Source of the DNA: Streptococcus sp. 29896
GTDB taxonomy: Bacteria; Bacillota; Bacilli; Lactobacillales; Streptococcaceae
Direction of reading: 5' to 3'
NCBI RefSeq assembly: GCF_032594915.1
Contig: NZ_CP118733.1
Coordinates: 496,001-560,000, forward strand
Length of the DNA stretch: 64,000 bases
The notes under the pieces were generated by a model. The model was not told the DNA's origin. It saw nothing but the letters and a program-made list of their open reading frames with translations, and made no database searches. How positions within the stretch are numbered: the first letter of the stretch is position 1; each line of letters opens with the position of its first letter. Positions 36,393-45,705 of the stretch are shown here, one piece after another. Position numbers and translations under genes: made by a program.

Positions 36393-36473
36393 TGCTAACA
36401 AGCATTAGTCCTGTTTGGCTTACCAAGCGGGCACCACATCTCGCTTGGATTCCAAGTGAGATGTTTTTATTTT
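36385..36473 (+). promoter_or_regulatory. leucine attenuator (alternative hairpins and terminator)
   Basis: The pause hairpin pairs 36385-36396 with 36401-36412 (12 bp, loop AACA). The terminator pairs 36437-36448 with 36452-36463 (CATCTCGCTTGG with CCAAGTGAGATG, one G-U), followed by TTTTTATTTT. The antiterminator pairs CCAAGCG (36423-36429) with CGCTTGG (36442-36448), which is the 5' arm of the terminator. The structures exclude one another, as ribosome-controlled attenuation requires. Confidence 0.85.
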
Positions 36474-36496
36474 AGGCGTGAGAAAAGGAGTTTAGT

Positions 36497-38056
36497 ATGC
36501 GTACCATCGAATTTTTAGATACCAGTCTTCGAGACGGCGAACAGACACCAGGTGTTCATTTTACCATCAAGGAAAAAATTGCCATCGCCAAACAACTGGA
36601 AAAATGGGGGGTATCTGCCATTGAAGCAGGATTTCCAGCAGCCAGTCCGGACTCGTTTGAGGCGGTGCAAGCTATTGCAAAAGTCTTGACCAAGACAGCT
36701 GTCTCAGGTTTGGCGCGCTCTGTTAAGTCGGATATTGATGCCTGCTATGAAGCTTTAAAAGATGCCAAATTTCCTCAAATTCATGTCTTTATCGCAACTA
36801 GCCCCATCCACCGTGAGTTTAAACTCAAAAAGTCTAAGGAGGAGATTTTGGCAGCTATCAAGGAACATGTGACCTATGCACGTTCGAAATTTGAGGTGGT
36901 CGAATTTTCACCTGAGGATGCAACGCGGACAGAATTGGGCTTTCTTTTGGAGGTAGTGCAAACAGCTGTGGATGCAGGAGCAAGCTACATCAATATTCCC
37001 GATACTGTTGGTTTCACGACACCGGAAGAGTACGGCTATATTTTTCGTTACTTGATTGAACATGTGAAATCCGACCGTGACATTCGCTTCAGTCCCCATT
37101 GCCACAATGACCTTGGGATGGCGGTTGCCAACACGCTTTCAGCCATTAAAAACGGTGCAGGTCGGATTGAAGGGACTATCAATGGTATCGGAGAGCGGGC
37201 AGGCAATGCTGCCTTGGAAGAGGTGGCAGTAGCTTTGGAAATTCGTTCTGATTTTTATGATGTCCGAAGCCCGATTCGATTGGCGGAAACGGTCAATACC
37301 TCAGAGATGGTATCACGTTTCTCAGGTCTTTCTATTCCGAAGAACAAGGCGGTTGTTGGTGGCAATGCTTTCTCACACGAATCAGGTATTCATCAAGACG
37401 GTGTCTTGAAAAATCCATTGACCTATGAAATTATTACCCCAGAGCTGGTTGGTTTTACTTCAAACTCCCTCCCCTTGGGCAAACTTTCTGGTCGCCATGC
37501 TTTTGCCAAAAAATTGGAAGAACTCCAACTGGACGTCGATGAAGCGGAACTGCAAACTCTCTTTGTCAAGTTTAAAAATCTGGCGGACAAAAAGCAGCAG
37601 ATCACCAATGCGGATATTCGTGCTCTAGTAGCGGGGGTAACGGTTGAAAATGTAGATGGCTTCCATTTTGCAGACTTGAAATTGGCGTCGCATAAGGATG
37701 AAACCATTACAGCCTCTGTTATCATGGTCAACCAGGAAGAGGAAAGTGTTGAACTGGTTGCTGATGGAAAAGGGTCCGTCGAAGCGATTTTCAATGCTAT
37801 TGATCAGTTTTTCAATCATGCCGTTCGTTTGGATACCTTCAATATCGATGCTATCACGGATGGCATTGATGCCCAAGCTTCGGTTAATGTTTCTGTTGAA
37901 AATATCCAAACAGATACGATTTTCAATGCCAACGGAATCGACTTTGATGTATTGAAAGCAGCTGCTAAGGCTTACATTCATGCCAATATCATGGTTCAAA
38001 AGGAAAATGAAGGCGGCTTTGTAAAAAACTTGTCTGAAAAAGACAGTCCTAGATAG
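36497..38056 (+). CDS. leuA: 2-isopropylmalate synthase
   Basis: A 519-residue enzyme committing 2-ketoisovalerate and acetyl-CoA to leucine synthesis. The TIM barrel shows [15 protein letters not shown] (metal site), [16 protein letters not shown] and [17 protein letters not shown]. The C-terminal regulatory LeuA dimer domain (from about residue 380) is where leucine inhibits. It is first in leuA-leuB-DUF1294-leuC-leuD and lies 24 bp after the attenuator. An AAAGGAG site precedes the ATG. Confidence 0.97.
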   Translation: MRTIEFLDTSLRDGEQTPGVHFTIKEKIAIAKQLEKWGVSAIEAGFPAASPDSFEAVQAIAKVLTKTAVSGLARSVKSDIDACYEALKDAKFPQIHVFIATSPIHREFKLKKSKEEILAAIKEHVTYARSKFEVVEFSPEDATRTELGFLLEVVQTAVDAGASYINIPDTVGFTTPEEYGYIFRYLIEHVKSDRDIRFSPHCHNDLGMAVANTLSAIKNGAGRIEGTINGIGERAGNAALEEVAVALEIRSDFYDVRSPIRLAETVNTSEMVSRFSGLSIPKNKAVVGGNAFSHESGIHQDGVLKNPLTYEIITPELVGFTSNSLPLGKLSGRHAFAKKLEELQLDVDEAELQTLFVKFKNLADKKQQITNADIRALVAGVTVENVDGFHFADLKLASHKDETITASVIMVNQEEESVELVADGKGSVEAIFNAIDQFFNHAVRLDTFNIDAITDGIDAQASVNVSVENIQTDTIFNANGIDFDVLKAAAKAYIHANIMVQKENEGGFVKNLSEKDSPR

Positions 38057-38065
38057 GAGAAAAGG

Positions 38066-39103
38066 ATGGCTAAGAAAATTATTGCACTAGCTGGTGATGG
38101 CATCGGACCAGAAATTATGGCAGCTGGCTTAGCAGTGCTTGAAGAGGTCGCAGAGCGGTTCCAATTGGATCTTACAATTGAACACCATCTATTTGGAGGG
38201 GCAGCCATAGATGTTTACCAACATCCTCTTCCTGACAGTACCTTGGAAGCGGTTCGGTCTGCAGATGCAATTTTATTGGCAGCCATTGGTGGTCCCCAGT
38301 ATGACCAGGCAACTATTCGACCAGAGCAAGGCTTGTTGGCCTTGCGAAAGGAGTTAGGACTCTATGCCAATTTACGGCCGGTCAAACTTTTTGACAGTTT
38401 GTCTGATCGTTCGCCCCTGAAAGCCAATCTTTTAACTGGCGTGGATTTTCTAGTTGTGAGAGAATTGACTGGGGGAATCTACTTTGGTACCCATCACTTA
38501 GAGGAAGACAAGGCGTTTGATATCAACTCCTACACAAGAGAAGAAATCAAAGCCATTGTCAGACTGGCCTTTGAAGCAGCGCAAAGACGCAGAAAAAAGC
38601 TGACCAGTATTGACAAGCAAAATGTTTTGGCGACATCAAAACTCTGGCGCAAGGTGGTCGATGAGCTGGCTCAGGATTATCCAGATGTGGAGGTAGAGCA
38701 CCAGTTGGTTGATAGTGCTGCCATGTTGCTCATTACTCGTCCATCTCAATTTGATGTCATTGTGACAGAAAACTTATTTGGAGATATCCTGTCCGATGAA
38801 GCCAGTGTCTTATCTGGTAGCTTGGGAGTTATGCCTTCGGCTTCTCATTCTCTAAATGGGCCAAGTCTCTACGAGCCTATCCATGGTTCGGCACCTGATA
38901 TTGCTGGAAAAGGCATAGCCAATCCCATCAGCATGATTTTATCGGTAGCTATGATGGTACGGGAATCGTTGGGACAGGAAGAAGCTGCACAGGTGATTGA
39001 ATCAGCAGTTGAAAGAAGCCTTGAAAAAGGCATTAGAACACAAGATTTAGGAGGAAAGGCGACGACAGCTGAGATGCTGGCCGCCATAATAAGCGAATTA
39101 TGA
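38066..39103 (+). CDS. leuB: 3-isopropylmalate dehydrogenase
   Basis: A 345-residue NAD-dependent oxidative decarboxylase of leucine synthesis. Motifs include AGDGIGPEIM, RPEQGLLALRKELGLYANLRP, the magnesium and substrate region VDSAAMLLITRPSQFDVIV and LFGDILSDEAS, and EPIHGSAPDIAGKG. It follows leuA by 9 bp. The stop codon overlaps the ATG of the DUF1294 gene (ATGA), so translation is coupled. Confidence 0.97.
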   Translation: MAKKIIALAGDGIGPEIMAAGLAVLEEVAERFQLDLTIEHHLFGGAAIDVYQHPLPDSTLEAVRSADAILLAAIGGPQYDQATIRPEQGLLALRKELGLYANLRPVKLFDSLSDRSPLKANLLTGVDFLVVRELTGGIYFGTHHLEEDKAFDINSYTREEIKAIVRLAFEAAQRRRKKLTSIDKQNVLATSKLWRKVVDELAQDYPDVEVEHQLVDSAAMLLITRPSQFDVIVTENLFGDILSDEASVLSGSLGVMPSASHSLNGPSLYEPIHGSAPDIAGKGIANPISMILSVAMMVRESLGQEEAAQVIESAVERSLEKGIRTQDLGGKATTAEMLAAIISEL

Positions 39104-39369
39104 CCATTCAACAAATGATGAGTTTGGCACTTTGTCTGTGGAATTTCATTGTTTTTCTAACCTACGGTGTAGATAAGCACCGTGCTCGTAAGCAAGCCTA
39201 TCGGATTTCAGAGAAGACCTTGTTACTGATGGCCTACTTCTTTGGTGGGCTAGGGGCTTGGGGAGGTGGTACTTATTTCCGCCACAAGACGCAAAAGGTG
39301 TATTTTCGCTTAGCTTGGGCAATCGGAGTCTTGATTGATATTCTGGTGGTTTATTGGATAGGGAGGTAG
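39100..39369 (+). CDS. DUF1294 membrane protein inside the leu operon
   Basis: An 89-residue integral membrane protein with three hydrophobic segments (SLALCLWNFIVFLTYGVD, TLLLMAYFFGGLGAWGG, AIGVLIDILVVYWIG) and the family stretch DKHRARKQAYRISEKTLL. No function is established for DUF1294. It overlaps leuB by four bases and sits 4 bp before leuC, so it is certainly co-expressed with leucine biosynthesis. Being in every part of the transcript suggests a linked role, perhaps transport, but that is conjecture. Confidence 0.85.
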   Translation: MTIQQMMSLALCLWNFIVFLTYGVDKHRARKQAYRISEKTLLLMAYFFGGLGAWGGGTYFRHKTQKVYFRLAWAIGVLIDILVVYWIGR

Positions 39370-39373
39370 CTAG

Positions 39374-40762
39374 ATGGCTGGACAATCCATTTTAGATAAA
39401 GTCTGGGAACGGCATGTGATTACGGGGCAAGAAGGACAACCTCAGCTCATGTATGTGGACCAACATTATATCCATGAAGTGACGAGTCCTCAGGCTTTTC
39501 AAGGGCTACGGGAGGCTGGAAGAAAGGTGCGGAGGCCAGATTTGACCTTTGGAACCTTTGACCACAATGTTCCAACTGTCAATATTTTTGATATTCGAGA
39601 TGCAATTTCAAAGGCCCAGATGGATAAGCTGGCTGAAAATGTCTTAGAGTTTGGCATTGACTGTGCAGCCCATGGCTCAGAACATCAAGGAATTGTCCAC
39701 ATGGTTGGCCCCGAATCAGGGCGGACACAGCCTGGAAAATTTATCGTGTGTGGCGATAGCCATACCGCAACCCACGGTGCATTTGGTGCCCTAGGATTTG
39801 GAATTGGAACGTCTGAAGTTGAGCATGTTTTTGCGACACAGACCATTTGGCAAGTCAAACCTAAGAAACTGCTGGTTGAATTTACCGGAAGGCCCCAGTC
39901 AGGTGTCTATGCTAAGGATTACATCCTTGCCTTGATTGCCCAATACGGTGTGGGAGTTGGAGTTGGCTATGCAGTTGAATTTCGTGGTGAGGCAGTTGAT
40001 GCCCTATCTATGGAAGAGCGGATGACGATTTGCAACATGTCTATCGAGTTCGGATCTAAGATTGGAATGATGAATCCAGATCAAAAAACCTTTGATTATG
40101 TCCGAGCAACAGAGCATGCACCCAAAGATATTGAGACGGCGATTGCGGATTGGAAAACCCTGGTTTCGGATCAAGATGCAGTCTATGATAAGACCATTGT
40201 GATGGATGTTTCAAAGCTAGCACCCATGGTCACTTGGGGAACCAATCCTTCTATGGGTGTTGCCTTTGACCAAGCCTTTCCAGAAGTGACAGATATGAAT
40301 GATGAACGGGCCTATGGCTATATGGGGCTCAAACCGGGCCAAACTGCAGCGGATATTGAGCTGGGCTATATCTTTATCGGCTCTTGTACCAATGCGCGCT
40401 TGAGTGACTTAGAGTTAGCTGCACGATTTGTCAAAGGAAAAAAGATTGCCCCTAATCTGACTGCCATTGTAGTTCCAGGATCTCGACCTGTTAAAAGGGC
40501 GGCAGAAAAGCTGGGTCTGGATAAAATTTTTTTAGATGCCGGTTTTGAATGGCGGGATCCAGGATGTTCCATGTGCCTAGGCATGAACCCTGATAAGGTC
40601 CCAGACGGCGTTCACTGTGCATCAACCAGCAATCGAAATTTCGAAGATCGGCAAGGTTTTGGCGCCAAAACTCACCTGTGTAGTCCGGCCATGGCTGCTG
40701 CTGCATCGATAGCAGGGCGTTTTGTGGATGTACGCACCATGACAGAAATCGTAGGAGGATAA
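39374..40762 (+). CDS. leuC: 3-isopropylmalate dehydratase large subunit
   Basis: A 462-residue aconitase-family subunit with [20 protein letters not shown] and the iron-sulfur cysteines in [13 protein letters not shown] and [13 protein letters not shown]. With LeuD it isomerises 2- to 3-isopropylmalate. An AGGGAGG site precedes the ATG, and it is spaced only 2 bp from leuD. Confidence 0.97.
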   Translation: MAGQSILDKVWERHVITGQEGQPQLMYVDQHYIHEVTSPQAFQGLREAGRKVRRPDLTFGTFDHNVPTVNIFDIRDAISKAQMDKLAENVLEFGIDCAAHGSEHQGIVHMVGPESGRTQPGKFIVCGDSHTATHGAFGALGFGIGTSEVEHVFATQTIWQVKPKKLLVEFTGRPQSGVYAKDYILALIAQYGVGVGVGYAVEFRGEAVDALSMEERMTICNMSIEFGSKIGMMNPDQKTFDYVRATEHAPKDIETAIADWKTLVSDQDAVYDKTIVMDVSKLAPMVTWGTNPSMGVAFDQAFPEVTDMNDERAYGYMGLKPGQTAADIELGYIFIGSCTNARLSDLELAARFVKGKKIAPNLTAIVVPGSRPVKRAAEKLGLDKIFLDAGFEWRDPGCSMCLGMNPDKVPDGVHCASTSNRNFEDRQGFGAKTHLCSPAMAAAASIAGRFVDVRTMTEIVGG

Positions 40763-40764
40763 AG

Positions 40765-41367
40765 ATGGAGCCATTTACTATTTACAAGGGCAGGACAGTT
40801 CCTCTGATGAATGACAATATCGACACAGACCAGATTTTGCCCAAGCAATTTCTCAAGTTGATTGACAAGCAAGGCTTCGGCAAATATCTCATGTATGCTT
40901 GGCGCTATACAGACCATCTGTATACTGAAAATCCTGATTTTATTTTCAACAAAGAGGACTACCGACAAGCAACTATTCTCATCACAGGTGATAATTTTGG
41001 AGCGGGTTCTTCTCGTGAACATGCTGCCTGGGCCTTGGCGGACTATGGCTTCAAGGTTGTGATTGCGGGATCTTTTGGAGATATCCATTACAACAATGAG
41101 CTTAACAATGGTATGCTTCCTATTGTTCAACCGAGGGAGGTTAGACAGAGACTGGCCCAGCTGGCGCCAGATGAGGAGATTACAATCGATCTTCCCAACC
41201 AAAAAATCATAACCTCCGTTGGGGAGTTTGCATTTGCTATCGAGGAAGAATGGAAGTACAAACTCATCAATGGTCTGGATGATATTGGCATTACCCTTCA
41301 GTATGAGGATTTAATCAGCCAATACGAGCGCAATCGTCCATCATATTGGCAGGAAGGAAACACGTAA
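40765..41367 (+). CDS. leuD: 3-isopropylmalate dehydratase small subunit
   Basis: A 200-residue swivel-domain subunit with [14 protein letters not shown] near the N terminus and [17 protein letters not shown] forming the substrate-recognition loop. Partner of LeuC. It is the last gene of the leucine operon; the terminator stem begins inside its final codons. Confidence 0.96.
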   Translation: MEPFTIYKGRTVPLMNDNIDTDQILPKQFLKLIDKQGFGKYLMYAWRYTDHLYTENPDFIFNKEDYRQATILITGDNFGAGSSREHAAWALADYGFKVVIAGSFGDIHYNNELNNGMLPIVQPREVRQRLAQLAPDEEITIDLPNQKIITSVGEFAFAIEEEWKYKLINGLDDIGITLQYEDLISQYERNRPSYWQEGNT

Positions 41368-41382
41368 GCTTACGTGTTTTTC
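41358..41382 (+). terminator. leucine operon terminator
   Basis: AAACACGTAA pairs with TTACGTGTTT around GC, followed by TTCTT. The stem includes the leuD stop codon. Confidence 0.85.
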
Positions 41383-41441
41383 TTATCTATTGAAATTGAT
41401 TGACAGCTAGTACTGAAAGGGGTCAATTTTGCCTGGAAATG

Positions 41442-41450
41442 TGCTATAAT
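41442..41450 (+). promoter_or_regulatory. extended -10 promoter placing +1 at the fRMsr ATG
   Basis: TGCTATAAT ends at 41450 and six bases (GTGTCT) separate it from the ATG at 41457. The expected transcription start is the A of the start codon, and no Shine-Dalgarno motif is present. Confidence 0.7.
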
Positions 41451-41456
41451 GTGTCT

Positions 41457-41954
41457 ATGACTAAACAAGAAAAAATCTCAACCTATCAACTTTTACTTGC
41501 CCAACTAGAGGCTCTTTTAGAAGGCGAAACCAATGCTCTTGCCAACCTGTCCAATGCATCAGCTCTTCTTAATCAAGCTCTTCCCAACTCTGTTTTCACA
41601 GGTTTTTACCTATACGACGGTCAGGAATTGATTTTGGGTCCATTCCAAGGTGGCGTTTCCTGTGTTCACATTGCACTTGGAAAGGGAGTTTGCGGGGAGT
41701 CGGCAGCTAAAGGCCAGACTATTCTCGTAGACGATGTTCGTCTACATGACAACTACATCTCCTGCGATGCGGCAGCTTTGTCTGAAATCGTGGTCCCCAT
41801 GACGAAAAACGACCAGCTTTTGGGCGTTTTGGACTTGGATTCTCGTTTGGTAGCCGATTATGATGCCATTGACAAAGAATACTTAGAGAAATTTGTGGCG
41901 CTTCTGGTTGAAAAGACGGACTGGAACTTTGCTATGTTTGGAGAAAAACGCTAA
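41457..41954 (+). CDS. GAF-domain free methionine-(R)-sulfoxide reductase
   Basis: A 165-residue single GAF-domain protein of the fRMsr (MsrC-like) type. The three conserved cysteines are visible in [17 protein letters not shown] and [17 protein letters not shown]. The enzyme reduces free methionine-R-sulfoxide. The frame is open back to 41400, but the promoter -10 lies inside that extension, so the ATG at 41457 is the start and the mRNA is probably leaderless. The dnaX ATG overlaps its stop codon (TAATG), so both are co-expressed; the same pairing is common in streptococci. Confidence 0.9.
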   Translation: MTKQEKISTYQLLLAQLEALLEGETNALANLSNASALLNQALPNSVFTGFYLYDGQELILGPFQGGVSCVHIALGKGVCGESAAKGQTILVDDVRLHDNYISCDAAALSEIVVPMTKNDQLLGVLDLDSRLVADYDAIDKEYLEKFVALLVEKTDWNFAMFGEKR

Positions 41955-43624
41955 TGTACCAAGCTTTATATCGGAAATACCGTAGCCAGACCTTCGGAGA
42001 AATGGTAGGGCAGGAGGTGGTTGCGACCACGCTCAAACAGGCTATTGAGCAGGATAAGATCAGCCATGCTTACCTCTTTTCAGGTCCAAGAGGTACGGGT
42101 AAGACCTCTGCGGCCAAGATTTTTGCAAAGGCTATGAACTGTCCTAATCAAGAGGCTGGCGAGCCTTGCAATGACTGCTACATCTGTCAGGCCATTGCGG
42201 AGGGCAGTTTGGAGGACGTTATTGAGATTGATGCGGCTTCAAATAACGGTGTCGATGAAATTCGTGATATTCGAGACAAATCCACCTACGCCCCAAGTCT
42301 CGCCAAGTATAAGGTTTACATCATCGACGAGGTCCATATGCTATCAACAGGGGCCTTCAATGCCCTCTTGAAAACCTTGGAAGAGCCGACGGAGAATGTG
42401 GTCTTTATCCTTGCGACAACCGAGCTACATAAAATTCCAGCAACCATTTTATCCCGTGTCCAGCGCTTTGAATTCAAGTCTATAAAGGTCTTGGATATTC
42501 AGCAACACTTGGTGGCTATCTTGGACAAGGAGGGCATTTCCTACGATGAACAGGCTTTGACCTTGATTGCTCGAAGAGCAGAAGGGGGGATGCGTGATGC
42601 CTTGTCCATCCTTGATCAGGCACTCAGCTTGAGTGCAGAAGAGTCAGTCACGCTGGACATAGCAGAAGAAATCACAGGATCAATCAGCCTGCGCGCCCTC
42701 GATGACTATGTAGCCAGCCTTCGGCAAGCTGATACGGTAGCAGCATTGAGCCATCTGACTACCATTTTCAACAACGGCAAGAGCATGACCCGCTTTGCGA
42801 CAGACCTCCTTCACTACCTTCGCGACCTATTGATTGTCCAGACAGGTGGGGAAAATACCCACACTAGCCCTGTATTCCTGGATAACCTGGCCTTGGACAA
42901 GCAGCGGATTTTCGGCATGATTGACCAGGTGACCAAGTCCCTAACTGACATCAAGTCCAGTCCCCAGCCCAAGATTTACGCTGAGATGATGACCATTGCC
43001 TTGGCAGAAGAAGGTCCAGTTTCGGGGGCAATGGCAGAGCTACCAGCTGACTTGGTTGAGCAAATCCAGTCGCTCCAAAAAGAAGTGACCAGTCTTAAGC
43101 AGGAACTTGCTCGACTCTCCACACAACCGCAGACAGTAAAACCTGTATCACGTAAGCCACAAACCGCCAAAAAGTATAGAGTAGATACAGGAAAGGTGCA
43201 TGCCATTTTGCAAGAGGCCATGGAAAATCCAGCCCTGGCGCGTGAAAATCTAACCCGCCTGCAAAATGCCTGGGGAGAAGTGATTGAAAGTTTGGCAGGT
43301 GCAGATAAGGCGCTCCTAACAGGCTCCCAGCCGGTCGCTGCCAATGAAAACCATGCCATTCTAGCTTTTGAATCTTCCTTTAATGCAGAGCAGACCATGA
43401 AGCGAGACAACCTCAATACCATGTTTGGGAATATTCTCAGCAAGGCAGCAGGTTTTTCACCACAAATCCTAGCCATTGCTATGGAAGAATGGCAAACCAT
43501 TCGAGCTGAGTTCTCCCTCAAAGCCAAAGGCCAAAGATCAGAACAGGCAGAACAAAAAGAAGAAAGCCCAATCCCAGAAGAATTTAGCTTCTTAGCAGAA
43601 CAGGCAGAAATTATAGATGATTAA
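41954..43624 (+). CDS. dnaX: DNA polymerase III subunit gamma/tau
   Basis: A 556-residue clamp-loader ATPase. Walker A is GPRGTGKTSAAK, a four-cysteine zinc module follows (CPNQEAGEPCNDCYIC), Walker B is IIDEVHMLS and the SRVQRFEFK sensor region comes after it. Domain III and a Lys/Gln/Glu-rich tail complete a full-length tau-like protein. I see no obvious slippery site that would yield a separate gamma. It shares a base with the stop codon of the preceding gene. Confidence 0.96.
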   Translation: MYQALYRKYRSQTFGEMVGQEVVATTLKQAIEQDKISHAYLFSGPRGTGKTSAAKIFAKAMNCPNQEAGEPCNDCYICQAIAEGSLEDVIEIDAASNNGVDEIRDIRDKSTYAPSLAKYKVYIIDEVHMLSTGAFNALLKTLEEPTENVVFILATTELHKIPATILSRVQRFEFKSIKVLDIQQHLVAILDKEGISYDEQALTLIARRAEGGMRDALSILDQALSLSAEESVTLDIAEEITGSISLRALDDYVASLRQADTVAALSHLTTIFNNGKSMTRFATDLLHYLRDLLIVQTGGENTHTSPVFLDNLALDKQRIFGMIDQVTKSLTDIKSSPQPKIYAEMMTIALAEEGPVSGAMAELPADLVEQIQSLQKEVTSLKQELARLSTQPQTVKPVSRKPQTAKKYRVDTGKVHAILQEAMENPALARENLTRLQNAWGEVIESLAGADKALLTGSQPVAANENHAILAFESSFNAEQTMKRDNLNTMFGNILSKAAGFSPQILAIAMEEWQTIRAEFSLKAKGQRSEQAEQKEESPIPEEFSFLAEQAEIIDD

Positions 43625-43645
43625 AAAGGTCCGGGGGACCTTTTT
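43623..43645 (+). terminator. dnaX terminator
   Basis: A perfect 10-bp stem AAAAAGGTCC / GGACCTTTTT with loop GGG begins at the dnaX stop codon. Confidence 0.85.
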
Positions 43646-44411
43646 AACCTTCGCCCAAAAATATAAAAGCGAAGTAGGTCCGGGGACCTTATTGATGCGA
43701 ACTATGTTCGCTCTATTTTCCACCTTCAACAGTCTCCCAGACTGTTGAAGCCTTCGCCCAAAAATATAAAAGCGAAGTAGGTCCGGGGGACCTTATTGAT
43801 GCGAACTATGTTCGTTTAATTTCCCACCTTCAACGGGAGTGGGAAAGAACTCGACTAGTCTAAAAAAGAGTTCGTCAACAATTTCTCGTTTTGAGTTGTT
43901 GATCTGAAACAGTCTATCCCCAGACTTTGAATTATGTGAGCTGACTATCGTCAGCTTGTATCTCATACTTCAAAAGGTCTCCCAGACCTTTTGAACTCCC
44001 GCCCCCGTATAGCTCCAAAGGTTTGGGGAACCTTTGGAGGTTGGAGATAGAGCGAACAAAGTTCGCATCAATCGTTAAGTCAGAGTAGTGACTGTTGGAG
44101 GTTGGAGATGAGGCGAACTTGTTCGCGACAGTCGTAGAGGTCAGATTTGGAGTGTGAAAAATGAACAAATCTGCTTATCAACCACTGCGCTGAGAGGTTG
44201 ACACGAACTCTGAGAAGTGGTCAGGGGCTTTTTGCCCAGACTGTTGAAGCAACCTTGTTTGTCTAAATTTTTCTTTCAAAATGGATTTAAAAGTTGGAGA
44301 TTTCTTTAAAACTTTCTGTGACTCGAGGCAATATCCGTCTTAAGTCGGATGTGGGGGGACTGGATTTGGGTTATACTGTATTCAATCCTAAATATTTTTC
44401 ATAATCTCCTA
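43646..44411. repeat. intergenic array of short hairpins with direct repeats
   Basis: About 770 bp without a gene, packed with near-perfect inverted repeats. A 62-bp unit (CTTCGC...GCGAAG, AGGTCC..GGACCT, GCGAAC-TAT-GTTCG) occurs at 43649-43710 and 43752-43814. Between and after them are CTTCAACAGTCT-CCC-AGACTGTTGAAG arms (43724-43750), TTCAAAAGGTCT-CCC mirror arms (43969-43995), CTCCAAAGGTT..AACCTTTGGAG (44013-44039) and further GCGAAC/GTTCGC stems (44052, 44113). Loops are often CCC, GGG or GGGG. None has a clear T tract except the first, so they are not ordinary terminators. Confidence 0.75.
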
Positions 44412-44412
44412 G

Positions 44413-44441
44413 AAATCACTGGCAATTGCTAGTGATTTTTT
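44413..44441 (+). terminator. terminator-like hairpin upstream of the DUF3272 gene
   Basis: AAATCACT pairs with AGTGATTT (inner GCAATTGC also pairs) and runs into six T residues. A second hairpin of the CAGC...GCTGATTTTTT type lies at 44488-44515, right before the next promoter. Confidence 0.6.
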
Positions 44442-44514
44442 GTGGTTCGAGTTGACGTTTTTTTCTGAAATTGTTTTCATGGCTAACAAAAAAACAGCCC
44501 TTGAGCTGATTTTT

Positions 44515-44523
44515 TGCTATACT
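44515..44523 (+). promoter_or_regulatory. extended -10 promoter, leaderless start for the DUF3272 gene
   Basis: TGCTATACT ends at 44523; six bases (AGTCCT) separate it from the ATG at 44530. No ribosome-binding site is present. Same geometry as 41442-41450. Confidence 0.65.
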
Positions 44524-44529
44524 AGTCCT

Positions 44530-44724
44530 ATGAGAATTCCACAGTTTATTTTTTTAGCCCTAGTGACGGCTTTTGCGACTTATTTTATGAATGCATCATT
44601 ATTAGCAGGAGATTATCTTTTTGCTGCTATTTATGCTGTCTTTGTTGGTCGCAATCTTTATTTTTCCTACAAGGTGACGAAATTTCTCCATTTGGTAGAA
44701 AAAACTACCAAGAAAGGAGACTAA
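44530..44724 (+). CDS. DUF3272-type small membrane protein
   Basis: A 64-residue protein with two hydrophobic segments (FIFLALVTAFATYFMNASLL, FAAIYAVFVGRNLYFSY) and a short Lys-rich tail. I recognise it as the small streptococcal DUF3272 family found beside dnaX and birA. Function unknown. The frame reads back to 44440, but a promoter and a hairpin lie within that part, so the ATG at 44530 is the start. Its 3' end overlaps the birA stop region by 20 bp on the other strand. Confidence 0.75.
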   Translation: MRIPQFIFLALVTAFATYFMNASLLAGDYLFAAIYAVFVGRNLYFSYKVTKFLHLVEKTTKKGD

Positions 44725-45640
44725 TTTCACCGCTAGAAAGGATTTTGGAGCGGCCGCCCTCTAGTTGAAGGACCAGATTGCCTGAGTCAGTCACCGCTAT
44801 GGCTGTTCCCTTATACTCCACCTGATTTTCTACAAATGTCACTTGTCTACCAACGACGAGTGATTTTTCTTTATAGAGAGCTATGAGTTCTTTTTCATCT
44901 GTTTCAAAAAAGGCTTTCCAAAATGCGATGATGAGTTGATTTCGGGTAATAGTTGGCTCTTGGTCAAAGAGGTTACCAGCTGTGCGGCGCAGTTCTTTTG
45001 GAAAATCGTCAATAAAGACATTGATACCAACGCCGATGATCACATCTGTGACGGTCTGGCTTTCCATGGATGAGATAGCTTCGGTCAGGATGCCAGCGAC
45101 TTTTTTCTTGCCTAAATAAATGTCGTTGACCCACTTGATCTGGACATCCAAGCCTGTCAGTTGGATAATAGCTTTTATCAAGGCTGCTGCAGCTAGAATG
45201 GTGTAGGGCTTAAATGCAAGAAAGGGAACGTTTGGAGAAAGGCGGAGCGACATGTAGATACCACCTGACTTGGAGGCATAAAAAGGCCTTCCAAACCGTC
45301 CCTTGGCCTTGTTTTGATGAGGAGCCAAGTACAGGGCAGGACTAGGGTGGTTGTTCTCAATCCCATTTTTGGCATCCAGCTGAGTTGAATCGCTGTCCGC
45401 CTTAAAGTAGACGGGCAATCCCAACTCCTCCGAAATGGCTACAGGAAGAAGCAAATCCCCATCAACCAACTTATAGCCACGGTTGCGAGCAGCTTCAATG
45501 GTTAAGCCCTGCATCTCCAGCTGGCGGATAGCCTTCCAGACAGAAGTCCGTGAAATCCCTAATTCCTGGGCCAAATCCTCACCACTGATGTAGTCTTGTC
45601 TTTCTTCTAAAAGTAAATAAATCTTCTGGTAGGTTTTCAT
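44705..45640 (-). CDS. birA: biotin-[acetyl-CoA-carboxylase] ligase / biotin repressor
   Basis: A 311-residue bifunctional BirA. The N-terminal winged helix (GEDLAQELGISRTSVWKAIR) is followed by a ligase core with the biotin-binding GRFGRPFYASKSGGIYMSL loop and KWVNDIYL, and a C-terminal SH3-like domain. It attaches biotin to carboxylase carrier protein and can repress biotin uptake or synthesis genes. The ATG at 45640 lies six bases after a TATAAT on the minus strand and has no ribosome site, so the message is probably leaderless. The extension to 45667 overlaps that promoter. Confidence 0.94.
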   Translation of the reverse strand: MKTYQKIYLLLEERQDYISGEDLAQELGISRTSVWKAIRQLEMQGLTIEAARNRGYKLVDGDLLLPVAISEELGLPVYFKADSDSTQLDAKNGIENNHPSPALYLAPHQNKAKGRFGRPFYASKSGGIYMSLRLSPNVPFLAFKPYTILAAAALIKAIIQLTGLDVQIKWVNDIYLGKKKVAGILTEAISSMESQTVTDVIIGVGINVFIDDFPKELRRTAGNLFDQEPTITRNQLIIAFWKAFFETDEKELIALYKEKSLVVGRQVTFVENQVEYKGTAIAVTDSGNLVLQLEGGRSKILSSGEISLLSW

Positions 45641-45646
45641 ATCCCT

Positions 45647-45655
45647 ATTATAGCA
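45647..45655 (-). promoter_or_regulatory. extended -10 promoter, leaderless start for birA
   Basis: On the minus strand TGCTATAAT is followed by six bases (AGGGAT) and the birA ATG. The short AGGG lies only two bases from the ATG and cannot serve as a normal ribosome site. Confidence 0.65.
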
Positions 45656-45705
45656 AAAAAATGCCATAAAACATGTTATAATAGATTACAAATAAGGAGG
45701 TTTTC

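Noticed and set aside
36287..36475. 62-residue ORF across the leucine leader, and a T-box alternative
   Set aside because: The ORF starts inside the -35 region and runs through the attenuator. No convincing T-box (TGGNACC bulge plus specifier stem) is present, while a Leu-codon leader peptide and matching hairpins are.
40672..41202. 176-residue ORF antisense to leuC and leuD
   Set aside because: Shadow frame over two well-recognised dehydratase subunit genes.
42976..43527. 183-residue ORF antisense to the dnaX C-terminal region
   Set aside because: Composition-driven shadow with no start signals.
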